A stretch of 64,000 nucleotides of DNA from Diplonema papillatum (Eukaryota > Euglenozoa > Diplonemea > Diplonemida > Diplonemidae), in assembly GCA_030068145.1 (NCBI GenBank), contig JAPJBO010000016.1, positions 434,001 to 498,000 of the forward strand, in the 5' to 3' direction. The notes under the pieces were generated by a model, which saw only the letters and a list, made by a program, of their open reading frames with translations, searched no databases and had not been told where the DNA came from. Positions 11,531 to 22,075 of this stretch are shown here, one piece after another (position 1 is the stretch's first letter; each line of letters opens with the position of its first letter). Both the position numbers and the translations under genes were made by a program.

Positions 11531-12344
11531 GGCCCTTTATACACAAAAGGGAAGGGGGTGGGGAGGTCGTTCAAAGTAGAAAGCAACGCTGATCCAACTG
11601 CGAGCTCTTTTTCTTTATTTACATCATTATCCGGCCATACATGGGGCTAACTTGCGGCGAGGCAGACGCTCGTGAAGTGGTGAAAAAAAATCTACGAGCC
11701 GTGGTGCCATCCGACGTCAGCCTTCACTAGCATCAACGTTTGAGCACGTTGTTTTGGAACCCAACCGTCCGTCGCAGTCAACATGCGCAATGCACTTCCA
11801 CTTGTTCGTCCAGATCGAATGTCTCCGGCGCCGACCAACGTCTCTTCACGATCAAGGAAGGCAGGGCATCCACTTAGTGAATCGCCGGGTTTCGCAGCAC
11901 GTTTACATCACTCGACGCAGTCAAACTTTGAAACTTTGCTGTGAGCTTACGGAGGAAAGGAGTCACACCCATTCACCACTGTACCGATGCTCTCTGTTGA
12001 GCTGGGAAAACAGGGCCAGCAGAAAGTCGCGCACGTCAGGAACAAAAGCCCCGTCTCCTGTGGCCATTCTTGATAGCGTCCGGAGCAGCCAACTGGCGGT
12101 GGAGACCTCAAACTGTGAGACTTCCAAAAACTGGACGGAAAGGAGACACAGAGGAAGACCGAGTTCAAGCCACGCGGACGTACAAGAGCAGTTGTGTCGA
12201 TTGGAATGCTAAGCGCGTAACGAACCACTAACCAGGAAGGTGTTGGACACCGGATTCCAAAGGAATCGGAAAACAAAAGTTTGGTCGTGCGTGTTTTCTG
12301 ATTTTGACACAGCACAATGAAGTGCTGACAAGAATGAAGCGGTG
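11531..12344. other. Intergenic, no gene recognised
   Basis: A 152-codon frame starting at 11754 on the plus strand lacks any motif or bias like that of the confident genes, and I do not call it. Confidence 0.4.
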
Positions 12345-12640
12345 AAATGGCGCAGTGCGGTAAAGCATGAAGTGGTGACGATGTGGCTAAGCGCGGCATG
12401 AAGTGGTGACGATGTGGCTAAGCGCGGCATGAAGTGGTGACGATGTGGCTAAGCGCGGCATGAAGTGGTGAAATGGCGGAGCGGTGAAGTGGCAAAGTAA
12501 GGCATGACGATGAAGTGGCTAAGCGCAGCAAGGCATGAAGTGGTGAAGCGGCGAGCAGTGAGTGCCGTGATGAAGTGGTGAAGTGGTGTAAAAAATAACA
12601 ATAAACGCAAAATCGGTGAAGTGGTGAAGTGGTGGTTAGC
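12345..12640 (+). repeat. Minisatellite with 31-bp and shorter units
   Basis: Three to four nearly identical 31-bp units (atgaagtggtgacgatgtgg, then ctaagcgcggc) are followed by a degenerate run built from gtgaagtgg-type words. The ORFs across it are Ser/Leu/His low complexity and are not called. Confidence 0.9.
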
Positions 12641-15154
12641 GCCATGTATGAATTATTAATATTATCCGGCACCGATGGCGCATTGAAAATGCGGCTTTGG
12701 CGCTAGACCTACTACCGGGTGTACTTGGTACTTTGTCTTTCATTGATGAACCAAGGGATTTTTCCCCTGATTCCTCTGAACCAGGATCGGCACGGAACGA
12801 GCACTACGAACTCGTACACAGTAACAGAAGCTAGACGGAAACACCGCGGGCGGCATTCTGTAGAATTCTATCGCGCGTTCGAAGGGTCCACCCCCTTTCC
12901 TAATTGCTTCATGCTCGGATTTCAGCGGCGTTCTCCACGCCGGGAGGGCCAACAGAGATCCACGTCAACCTCGATGCCCCTCTTTGAAGGCCGTTCGCAT
13001 ACGGAATCTTCGGGCACTGGATGGGCGTGAATCACGTTTTTCGGATGTCATGCCATTTCGCAGGCGACGACCCCTCATTGTTCGCGGCCACTTCACCATA
13101 GATGGTGCAGCACGAAACACGAGGGTGCCGTTGAAATTGGAGAAGGTCTCTTATACCTCCGTTCTTTACCTTTCATTCGTTCTTATCCTCTACTCACAAC
13201 TGTACGTTGCTCTTTCGCTTTATTCTTGCAATTTGGCTTGCCAAGAGGCTCATGCGGCTGGAAAGGAGGAGGTGGGGTATTCTAACCAGCTTCCCCACCG
13301 ACAACAGAAACAAGAAGCCACGAATGTAGTACACAGCATATAGATGAAGCAAACTCTTAGTCGGAAGCCCGCAGATGTTGCGCACACAGTGAGGGGCGTT
13401 GGCGACAACGCACACTTCGGACCCCTGGTCACACAGAGGGTGCAAAACTGACAGGCATAATGGGTTGGCCCCTTCGCTGAGGGTGACGAGGAGCCATCAG
13501 GAAACTCAAATGCATCTTCTTAGTTTCTAGCTGAGAAACTCCAGTACTGTCGCCGCGTACACAAACCGTGTAAGCTCACAGGCGCCCGAGGAGGGCTTCA
13601 TCTACGGTACAACATAGGCTTTCCATGGTGTCGGTCCTTCCGCAGAGGAGCTGCAGATGTATGAGGCTCTTCGTGTACTAGCTTAGTGATCCTAGCTGTT
13701 TCCTTTCTGGGGTTCTACGGACGGCTTCCATTTGACAGAGGAAGGGCTTGGGGTCGCACCCTCAATTTTAGAGTTAAATTTTGTCAGCAAATGGCGTTGT
13801 TGACGGTACATGGAGGGTGGCCCGGGGGTTGCACGAAGCTCGTAATACTTCGCAAAAGCTTTCCCCCCGGCTTCGTAGTGACCGTCTACTGCTGGGCAAT
13901 GCCAGCTTCAAGCTCGCGAAACCCCGTGGAAACTGGTGGCCTGAACCGATTGAGTCTTCGGGCCCCTTACTCGCAAGCCACAACAACCGTTCAGCCTTCA
14001 CTCTCAAGAGCCGTCTTGCTGCAAAGTCAGACCTAAACTGAGGCTGAGTGTCGGATTGAAAATAGGTCTGACAGCCAGCTGCAAGTTGGACCACGGGGTC
14101 GGTCTGTCCGCATTTTCCCGACGCTCACTGATCCTGTCTTGTGACTGCTGGAGAGTTTAAACGCAGCCCTCGCTGAGATGAAAAAAGACGAAAGAATGTT
14201 ATAACGGGTTAACAAGGCGGCCGTCATTCAGTACGGCCGCAGAAAAAGGTGGGGGACAAAATTTGGCCGTGTCGGCTTCGATTCACTGAGTGTGCACTTT
14301 TTTCTGTATTTCCGGCGATGTTCGCTCAGTCAGTTACCTGCGACTCAGCGGTAGGTAGTCGGTTGGGTGTATAGCACAAACCTGAGCTGCCAGACCAGCT
14401 GCCGGTGTTCGATCAACCTGTTTGCATAAACTTGCTCCTCGGTACTAGAATAGGACCGGAAAAACTTGGAACGGCCTTTCAAAGTAGTTTTCCGGAGCAG
14501 AACTGTTCGGGGCCAGTTCTGCTCCCAGCAAAATCTCACTTTATTTCTGCAACCATGCCTCGGTGATGCGAGAGCGAGTACCCTTTCACACGATTTGACC
14601 GATCGTTTTTATAGCGTTATTTGTGGTGGTTTATCTTCAGAGTGCAAGTTCGCTTGAGGATGCCGGGGTTTAAAGTCTCCGGGTGCCCATAGTCGTTTTT
14701 AAAGAGAAAGTTCGCTGGAAAGTCCGGGTTCATGTTCTTGAAGCTGGTGGCTGCGCGAGGTATGCGTATCGGTGCGGCTTTGTCGACGATCCCGTAGGAC
14801 GTACAATTGGTGTGGGGCTTTTTTTTGGTGTTGCTGACGATCAACCGGGGTTGACGTACAGTTTCTTTTTCTTTTTTATTGCAACGCACACACATTTGCT
14901 TCGGTCGGCCGCAGCCTCCTCTTGCGAAGGGCTTCATATTCTTGGCAAGAGCTAGTTGGAGTAGATATTGCACCCGCGGTTTTGTCACATGGGGGGAAGC
15001 ACCCAGGGAGGCGGCAGTGATGATATGACACGCGACCCGTGTCACATACCTCATACGGATCACGAATTGGCTGATGCGCGCATTCAGCTTTCACGTATGA
15101 TTGACGCACCACTCACGGGTACCTAACTTTCTTTCTCTTTTTGTTGATTAGGTA
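12641..15154. other. Long gene-poor stretch
   Basis: No coding region could be supported. Family C-type blocks occur near 14590-14730 (gcaagttcgcttgagg, aaagtctccgggtg, aaagttcgctgg). The rest is non-repetitive within this window. Confidence 0.4.
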
Positions 15155-15440
15155 CCAGGGAAAGCCTGCTACACGAGAGCCAAGCTTCACGTGTTCGGCG
15201 GTACTGCAGAGCCACGGGCCTACGGGTCAAGTGGCTACCGATTTCCCAAACTAAAAAGCATCAAGGCTTGGCGCACCTTGGGGCTTGGCGCTCGCGCTGA
15301 ACACAAGCTCGTCGAGACGGTCAGCCGCAGGGCAGAGCGGACGGGGTTGTGGCACTGTGCTGCCTCCGACTCAAGCTTTGCAAGCTGTGGTTGACCGTCA
15401 CGTTCCTGGACCAGGAGCGGTCCTTTTCTCTTTTTCATTC
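15155..15440 (+). repeat. Dispersed repeat family M, copy 2
   Basis: Second copy of the unit at 11135-11410, differing by scattered substitutions and short indels. A TA-flanked MITE begins 20 bp to the right. Confidence 0.87.
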
Positions 15441-15459
15441 TTCTCTTTTTTTGTATCTA

Positions 15460-15680
15460 CCCCCCCCGTGTTAGTGTCGCCTCCGTTTAGCCCTTGTCAG
15501 TGTCGCCTTTTTGCCTGAAAACGCGAGGCGGCACTAACACGGGAAGACGGTGCTCAATAGGGTTCCCTGTATTTGCAGGAAGAATGTCTCATCCTCACCA
15601 ACTCCTCACCAACGGCTTCCCGTGTTGGTGTCGCCTTTTAGGAAAAGGTGCCTTTAGGTAGGCGACACTAACACGGGGGG
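15460..15680. mobile_element. Tc1/mariner-like MITE with TA target duplication
   Basis: The termini are perfect inverted repeats of at least 20 bp, ccccccgtgttagtgtcgcc on the left and ggcgacactaacacgggggg on the right. TA dinucleotides flank both ends (15458-15459 and 15681-15682). A second internal inverted copy of the terminal motif (ggcggcactaacacggg) lies within the left part. No ORF. Size (221 bp), TIRs and TA flank fit a Tc1/mariner-derived MITE. Confidence 0.88.
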
Positions 15681-15684
15681 TAGG

Positions 15685-15868
15685 TATAAGCACGTGCTTT
15701 GTAGGAAACTGCTTGAGGAGACTGCCAGTTGCGAAATCAAAGGAGGTAAATGTACTGTAGCCCACACGAAACACAGGTAAATCTGGGTTTAGTGGCGAGC
15801 GTAAGCGTTCAACAAAAACCCGCTTTCCTCTAGCCTCCTTCGAAAATGAGCACAAGGCAGTCCCTCGA
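15685..15868 (-). repeat. Dispersed repeat family B, reversed copy
   Basis: Reverse-complement copy starting ataagcacgtgctttgtagg and running through aatgtactgtagcccacacg to agcctccttcgaaaatgagc. It abuts the TA-flanked MITE. Confidence 0.85.
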
Positions 15869-16344
15869 GTATTTCCAACGGCGCCGGGGAAATAGCTTGC
15901 CCCTCTGACCAAGAGGCAGTGTCCCTGCTGTACGGGGTTCAGTGGATTGAACCGTGCCTGACGGGCACTGAGTCGTGCGGTGATGAAGCACAAGAATATA
16001 GAGTGAAAGATTTGTTTTCGTTTTCTTTCAGTATTTGTTGCCGAGGGGACTTCACAAGTTTGTGCCACCTGGTCATAGGTAAACAGTACCTCTAATGATG
16101 TCATCCAGTCTGACCCATCGCATGGTGGCGAGGTTGGCAAAGTGCCTGGTCTATTTCCCGTACCTCAACTCAACGGCTTTAACGGTTCAAACGCGTTCAA
16201 AAAAGAGGTTGGCAATCCCATTTTTTTTTTTTTTTTGATTTTCCGAAAAACGTGAAATTCCTGAAATTTCTATCTGTTCTTGTGCCTAACCGGTCATTTC
16301 CGGTTTGAAAATCTGGGAAGCCAGACTCGGAAAGTCCCTTTGGC

Positions 16345-16480
16345 CGAGTTTCTAGCGTTATTGTGATTTAAAGGTTCGATGCTTTAGAAAGTTTAGGGTT
16401 TCCGGTTGACCGTTGAGGCTGATGAAAGGGATGTAGACATATTTGCACTTAACTATGGCTAGCCAAGTTTGTGACTAATG
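16345..16480 (+). repeat. Extended family C element
   Basis: A longer form with a leader (agcgttattgtgatttaaag), the gtctccggttgaccgttgagg block and a tail ending cacttaactatggctagcc. It is matched by 9800-9930 and, in part, by 28200-28270 and 14597-14690. This suggests the frequent 50-bp family C block belongs to an element of about 130 bp. Confidence 0.68.
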
Positions 16481-16837
16481 ACCGACGAGTTTCGTTGTGC
16501 AACGGACAAACTGGGGGAAGTTGACCTCCCCCCATACTACACCGCTGCGTTCTTTGACACTGCTTTGGCCTGAAGAAGATGAGAGAAAAAAGTGCTCTTT
16601 CTAGAGCACTTTCCGCTCTCGCAGCAGAGCAAGTTCACCTTTCAATCTCTCCACTCGCCTTGTATGATGGGCACCGCGTGCCAAAGAAAAAAGAACCCCA
16701 ATTGTTTTTTTGGGCGCGTTTTTACACAGTAAAAAGTAACTTAGAGTGAAGGTTTGCTTGGATTTTGTATGTTTGCGACTTCTTTTAGCCAGGTTCCCTT
16801 TTGAAGTTCCGTTGTTCCGCCTACCAACCCCCTCCCC

Positions 16838-16930
16838 TTTGTTCTTCGCTTGCACCACCGTGTGTTGTTTTCTCACTCAGGACTTTGAACTGCTTTGTTT
16901 TGTGTGATTTGTCGTGTAGGGGTAGACCCT
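16838..16930 (+). repeat. Repeat I, inverted partner at 31040
   Basis: The stretch gttcttcgcttgcaccaccg through tgatttgtcgtgtaggggta recurs in reverse complement at 31040-31128 with few differences. It ends in a possible acceptor (gtcgtgtag) just before a candidate exon. Confidence 0.85.
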
Positions 16931-17075
16931 TCATGTTTCCTGCAGCCCGAGGAGCCTGGGGCTGGCCCCACACCCGAGAGCCTACCTGATTCGTCGACAG
17001 ACTGTGGGCCCTTCACTTCAGTGTCCCGTGCCGTCCCGGTACCGAGCGCCACAAAGGGAGCAGAGAGAGTTTGAA
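16919..17075 (+). CDS. Possible exon with a PVPSATKGA motif
   Basis: After a possible acceptor (gtcgtgtag), a frame runs about 50 codons to a TGA and includes the peptide VPVPSATKGA. A diverged copy of the same peptide, VPVPSATEGA, lies in the frame at about 17440-17480, in a Gly/Ala-rich stretch that opens near 17290. Conservation of the reading frame between the two copies argues for coding. No start, domain or full gene structure can be given. Confidence 0.22.
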
Positions 17076-17289
17076 TAGAGCATCTATCTGGTATAAGTAG
17101 GGGTGCGAGATCAGGCAAACCTTTGCGCTAGCTTCGTTCAACCGCGAATCTCACGAACAGGGCCTACTCCAAATTATCGCTATCATTTCATCAACCCTGT
17201 GACACTTATTATCTTCACCGTTTCTGCCAACGCGACTTTTCGGAGAGAGAGTTTCCGGTCTCCTCACTTCTCTTCGTACAGCTACGGCG

Positions 17290-17600
17290 AGCGTAAGTCG
17301 CTCCGGAGGCGCGCTGCAGGTTGCGGCTCTGCTACAGTGGGTGGCGGCGCCGGAGTGGGCGCTGCAGGGGGTGTTCTGGCCGGCGGGGGAGCTCGCCTCG
17401 CGGGGGGGATGGTTCGTCGACAGACCGTTGGCCCTTCATTGTCCAGTGTCGTCCCGGTACCGAGCGCCACAGAGGGAGCATTCCCTCTTGAGGACTCATC
17501 ACAAACAGGATTTAAGACGAACCGGGAAACCCCTGAAACCCCCGCAAATGTTCAGGGGGATTTCTGTTCAGATTCTTTTTTCTCGCTCAGTTTATTTCAG
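17290..17600 (+). CDS. Possible Gly-rich exon
   Basis: GC-rich block with an open plus-strand frame: a Gly/Ala-rich segment, then VPVPSATEGA (compare the candidate exon at 16919), then a Thr/Pro/Glu-rich stretch. The DNA around 17403-17480 is a diverged copy of 16985-17062. No recognised domain. The frame continues rightwards into hydrophobic, lower-quality sequence that may be intronic. Confidence 0.22.
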
Positions 17601-18005
17601 GGTCAGGATCATTCGAAATACGGTATTCTGATTCTCATTCTTGTTCCTGCTTGTTTTCCTTTCGTATTCTGTGGTCTACTTCTTTTTCGGTTTCCAGTTC
17701 AGATTCGGTGTTGTTCTCGGTTCTGCAGCATCCGAAAGACGGTGCTGCTTTTGCCTTGGTAGATGACAGCCCATTTCCGTTCTGGACGGCGGGAAATGTA
17801 TGAACGTGCTTAGAATAGCATGCTCACCGTGTCTCGTCTGCTCACTTAGCAGCGTAAACTACAGACGACCGCGATGTCGAGTCGTGTTTGTCAGGTGTTC
17901 TTCCGTAGCTGTTATCGCGCAAACTGTGCTGCGAGAGCGCGGGGCAAATCCCTCCGGGGGAGATGGTGAGAAAGCGATTGTGAACAGAATGGCTTTTTCC
18001 TTTTG

Positions 18006-18102
18006 GTTGTGCGCACTAGCGGAACTCAACTGTTTTTGGTAAGTTTCATTTAGCGCTGCCAACTACCAATTCTTCGTTTTTTTAGTACCAACAATGCTTT
18101 GT
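18006..18102 (+). repeat. Dispersed repeat family D, copy 2
   Basis: Diverged copy: gcgcactagcggaactcaac, ttggtaagtttcatttag, gctgccaactaccaattctt, tttagtaccaacaatgc. Confidence 0.78.
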
Positions 18103-19404
18103 TCGGGTTTGCGGACGAAGAAGAAACCCGCAAAGAAATGCGTAGTTTTGCTTTATTCTTATACTTGTTAGTTGCCGACAACTTTTTTGTATTGAGGTGG
18201 CATTCAAACAGGGAGAAAAACACGAGCTCCCCTTACTAACGGAGTGACCTTTTTTTTGATCTTCAGGGTGATGATACGGTCTCAGCGGCTCTATACCAGC
18301 TGCTGCGAGGTTGCACGGCTGATTCTAGACAGCGACACTGAGGATACACCGGAGGGTACTGAAGGGGGTCCGAGTGCCAGTCGAACGTCAGATGCGCCAA
18401 GTCGCGCGCGCCTGAGGGGGTGCCTTTGTCAGGGAGGTTAGGTGCGAGGTGACCGGGGTGCGAGGTGCGAGCTAAGTGTCGTTCGATGGGTCGGTAAGTC
18501 TCCGATTAACCGTCGGGACCGATGTCAAAAAATGACGAGGGGAATCCGTTTGCGTCGAGGTGATGTCCCGCTACGTCGTGCAGCTGGATTAGGTGTCCCC
18601 GGAGTTGTTTTCCGTTGAAACCCCTGAACGATTACAGCTGTTCACTTCCCCCCTGCAGTGTATGCATACACATACCAATAGCAGTACTACGTGTACGCTG
18701 CATAGGTGGTTGGTGTGTATCACTCATTCTACAATACCACCTCCTAACTGGCATACGAGGACGTGCATCCAGACGGGACGGGCCACTCGGTGCCCCCGGT
18801 ATGTCCTCAGAAGCCCTCTAGGTATGCAGAGCCGGTTTGATGAGAATGTGGCGGTACAAAGATCACTCGATCAATACTCTGCTTGCAATCTTTGGGTGCG
18901 AGAACGAGTCTGGATTGAACCAGAAATGCCTCCGAAGGAATGGTGCAAGATACCTAGAAAGCCGCGCATGTTTGTTCGGGAGAATAGGAAGAAACTTAAC
19001 ACAAAACAAAGGAAAAGGTCGACACTCCGATTTTCGGAACGTGTCTTGTTTCTTTTTGTTTTTTGTTTTGGGGGAGGGAGGAAGAAGAGCTCGTCACTCG
19101 CACAACCGCTTGATGCAACTAATGACGACGAACAGAAGTGCGCCCACGTGATAAAGCCGTTAGCACTGGGAACTTTCACCACACTTGACCACACGGATCA
19201 ACATGCCCTTTAGCAGCGGCCGGCTTGTGTGACACCTTGTATGTGTAGTTAAGTATTACGAATCAACTACTGTGAAGAGTAGTAGTGGCACTCTTTCCGG
19301 TGTGTTGGAAAGAGGGTGGTGTTCGTTGAACGCACATTCAGAACGCAAGTGAAAACACGACGGTTTGCGGTGACAAGCTAATCAGTTCATGTTGTTGGTA
19401 AATA
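18103..19404. other. Intergenic, no gene recognised
   Basis: A 206-codon plus-strand frame at 18593-19213 has no motif and ends in repeat-like low-complexity sequence. A family O fragment lies near 19340 (cagaacgcaagtgaaaacac). Confidence 0.4.
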
Positions 19405-19566
19405 ACCGTACACCGCAAGAAGTAGGAGAAAGAGCAAGGGAAACCTAGAGTTTTTCGTTGACCGCTCTACCCTGAGCCCCTGGACGTGGTTTCAGGTTGC
19501 AATTGATCATGGTCGGAGGGTCCTACTCACGGTCAGTTTCCCCACACATTGCATGCGGCTGAAGGG
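19405..19566 (+). repeat. Dispersed repeat family A, copy 3
   Basis: Runs from accgtacaccgcaagaagta through gttgaccgctctaccctgag and ctggacgtggtttcaggttg to cacattgcatgcggctga. Confidence 0.85.
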
Positions 19567-19957
19567 GAATTAAAGAAAGGCTTGCGGCAATTTTCAGACT
19601 GATTCTCGTTACAAAAAGCCGCCTTTCCGCCCCGTTGTTTTGAATCGTGTTCCTTCAACTTCCTTGACAATGCAAATCCCACAAGGACGCCTGTCTATCT
19701 TTTCGGGGTGGGAGTGGGTGGGGGGTGGCTGTTGAGCGATTGTCTCTCACTTTGACCTCCGTGGTTGACTTCATGCGCGGTTTCGCTGCAGGCTGCGTAA
19801 TCTTCCAGATCCTGGCTTGCCAGGTGTTGTGATTTCCGTGTAACAAGAACAAAATTGATGTTTCCTGTGCAAGCTCTAAACAACATCGAAACGCCAAGGA
19901 GGGAGGCCGCACCCACTGATCATGGAATAGCCGGCCTGCGACGGTGATAGATCGTTC

Positions 19958-20737
19958 CTACAGGGGGGGGTCAGCCGGCTGATGGATGGATGGATGGTTC
20001 TTAACAAGATGCCTGGGGGGGGCTAAATACAATTGTGCACAACGGTATTCCAAAGCGCGCACGCCAATCCCTGCCCCGGCAGAACTTGACAGTTGTTGAA
20101 TAGAATTGTCTTGGAACACAATTGTTTCTACAGAAGTCGCCTTGTCACGCGGCCAAGACGGAGACAGTCCGGCCCTCCGGGACTTCGGTCCCGGAGGGCG
20201 GAGTCCGGACAACATGTAGTCAAGCTGCACGAGCATAATTTCGTCTCCAATGCGCCACCTACAAACGCTCCGCCGTCGTGCGCCACCTACACTACGGGCC
20301 GTTCCAAAATCACTCTACTTCTCCACTGATTTTGCGGAAGAATCTTCTACGGCCGGCAGAGATAGTCGGCGACGCCACAGCACTGGGCGTCGCCTCGCCA
20401 CCGCCGAACGACTTACGACAAACCACGTCCCTGCCGGGTCACCACGCTACTTAGTATGCTTGCGCAGTGGCTCGTAATAGCCCACAAAGGTTTCACAACA
20501 GTCACTGACAACTTGACAAAAGTGACCACCGGTCTAGTCTACCGGAGTCCAGACCTGTTGTGGAGGGTCCACGATTAGAAACCGTGTGCACAATTGTATT
20601 CCAAGGCAACTGCACTGTGTTCCAACACAACTCTATTCGGCTGGACGGACTCTGAAACCGGCCAAGGAAAAAGACAATTGTATTCAAAGGACACAATTGT
20701 ATTCCAAGACAATTGTATTTAGCCCCCCCCCCTGTAG
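19958..20737. mobile_element. TIR-bounded DNA element with subterminal repeats
   Basis: Left end ctacagggggggg, right end ccccccccctgtag. Further in, the left side has ggggggggctaaatacaatt and the right side its complement, so the full terminal repeat is about 25-30 bp, interrupted on the left by a 45-bp insertion with a gatggatggatgg run. The word acaattgtattccaa and its complement recur at both ends (near 20030, 20095, 20115, 20590, 20680 and 20700), a subterminal arrangement known from hAT and similar DNA transposons. No transposase ORF, so non-autonomous. I see no clean target duplication. Confidence 0.75.
20173..20198. other. 11-bp GC-rich stem closed by a TTCG loop
   Basis: ccctccgggac, ttcg, gtcccggaggg: a perfect 11-bp stem with a UUCG-type tetraloop when transcribed rightwards. 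It is an exceptionally stable RNA hairpin, inside the TIR-bounded element. Confidence 0.88.
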
Positions 20738-20899
20738 CAGCATCATTCGATTCGTGCGGTGATACACATCTCGTATCACAATTTGTAGATCATTTCGTGT
20801 AGCACGAAGCCCAGTGTTTTCCAGCATCTGGTTGACAGATGAGGTCGTTTTGAAGGTTCACTTGATTCGGGGGGTTGAAAACTCTTTGTTTTGCTTTCA

Positions 20900-21060
20900 T
20901 TTCTCAGAGTGAATGTTCGCGTGAGGCTCCGGATTTTTAGAGTCTCCGTTTTTAGAGTTGAAGTTCGCTTGAGAATCCGGGATTTTAGAGGCTCCGGGTG
21001 ACCTTCGTTAGCGTGATTTGTGGATTTGAAGGTTTTTAGAGTTAAAGTTTTTAGTTGGAT
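20900..21060 (+). repeat. Cluster of two to three family C copies
   Basis: Two consecutive copies, cagagtgaatgttcgcgtga..tttagagtctccg and agagttgaagttcgcttgag..tttagaggctccgggtgacc, and a partial third (agagttaaag) follow one another within 160 bp. Confidence 0.8.
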
Positions 21061-21387
21061 CTGATTCAACACGGACAAAAAGAATGCGGCAATCCCTCGG
21101 CACTTCTTGCTTTTCTGACAATTTCGGGCTGACAGTGTGTCAATACAGCACGCACACGATGAAGCTCGAGTCTTGTTTTCCGCGCGTTCGATGTGGATAT
21201 GCCTTGTTTTGATACGGCTTCACTTCTGACTGCTTAGCAGTGAAGAGCATCGAGCAGAAGTGCGTAGTTTTGTTATTGTGAAGAGCTTGCTCGCATCGCC
21301 CGCGTTCAAAAAAAATAACCCGAGCGAAAATATAGACAAGCAGGCGAAGAAGAAGTAAAGGACGTCAAGAGATGTGTTGGAGTGTCA

Positions 21388-21470
21388 AGGGGGGGAGAAT
21401 CTTCCTCTAATGTTTTGACAGGACACTGCCTCTCGTGCATGGTTGATGCTTGCGTCAAGTCTTTGCTCAA
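21388..21470 (+). repeat. Dispersed repeat family J copy
   Basis: Reads gggggagaatcttcctctaa, gacaggacactgcctctcgt, gcatggttgatgcttgcgtc, aagtctttg. Related copies: 3090 (left part), 4704-4770, 9290-9350, 48138-48192, 49500 and 60910-60940 (right part). Confidence 0.7.
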
Positions 21471-21599
21471 GAACGTCATGATAGGACACGTCAAAGAGAA
21501 AGGACAAGAAAAACTGAGTGAAAAGGGAGAGCAAGACACCGCACGAGCCCTCGCGGAACGAGGGCTTTCCGGTTGCTTCTATTTTCGCCGCGTTGTTGT

Positions 21600-21800
21600 G
21601 CGCACCCCGCTCTTCGTCTCGCGCTCGTGAACGCAGACCACGGCGAAGGACACGACGGGGGAGGCGCATAGGGAGGCCTAAGGGGGCGGCCGGCAGCAGC
21701 AGCGCTGCGCCAGGTGGCTCGCTTGGGTCCGGCCGCCTGGGCTCGCTCGACCCTCTTTCCGACGGAGCTTCCGGTCGCCGCACTGCGACATGCCCAGGGT
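21600..21800. other. GC-rich block, coding status open
   Basis: Very GC-rich and open on both strands. The plus strand is Arg-rich then Gly/Ser-rich; the minus strand is Arg/Pro-rich. Composition is like that of exons here, but there is no motif and no clear splice site, so no gene is called. Confidence 0.3.
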
Positions 21801-21884
21801 TGGGACTAATTCGCGTATGTTGTCAGACCTCCGGATGCACGACTCCCGCGTCACGCTCGAAGTTTGTTTCCACGGCGGAGGTCA

Positions 21885-22010
21885 GGAAACCCCCCCCCCC
21901 CCCCCTCTTTTTTTCCGGCCCAAATCGCCCCAAAACCGCACTTCAAAAAAATTTTTTGCGCCGGTTTTCACCAGGGGATTTCGACCACCTCACCTTGAGA
22001 GAATTTGATT
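21885..22010 (+). repeat. Repeat L beside the kinase gene
   Basis: The segment with ggcccaaatc, ttcaaaaaaattttttg, and cctcaccttgagagaattt matches 56165-56275. Long C runs lie on both sides (about 21891-21904 and 22031-22048). It lies 3' of the kinase stop codon. Confidence 0.65.
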
Positions 22011-22075
22011 GGCCGGGCACTTGGGGACACGCCCCCCCCCCCCCCCCCCAGAACGAAAATAGGCCCGCCCGCGCG

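Noticed and set aside
18593-19213. 206-codon plus-strand ORF
   Set aside because: No motif, composition like neighbouring non-coding DNA, no splice or start support.
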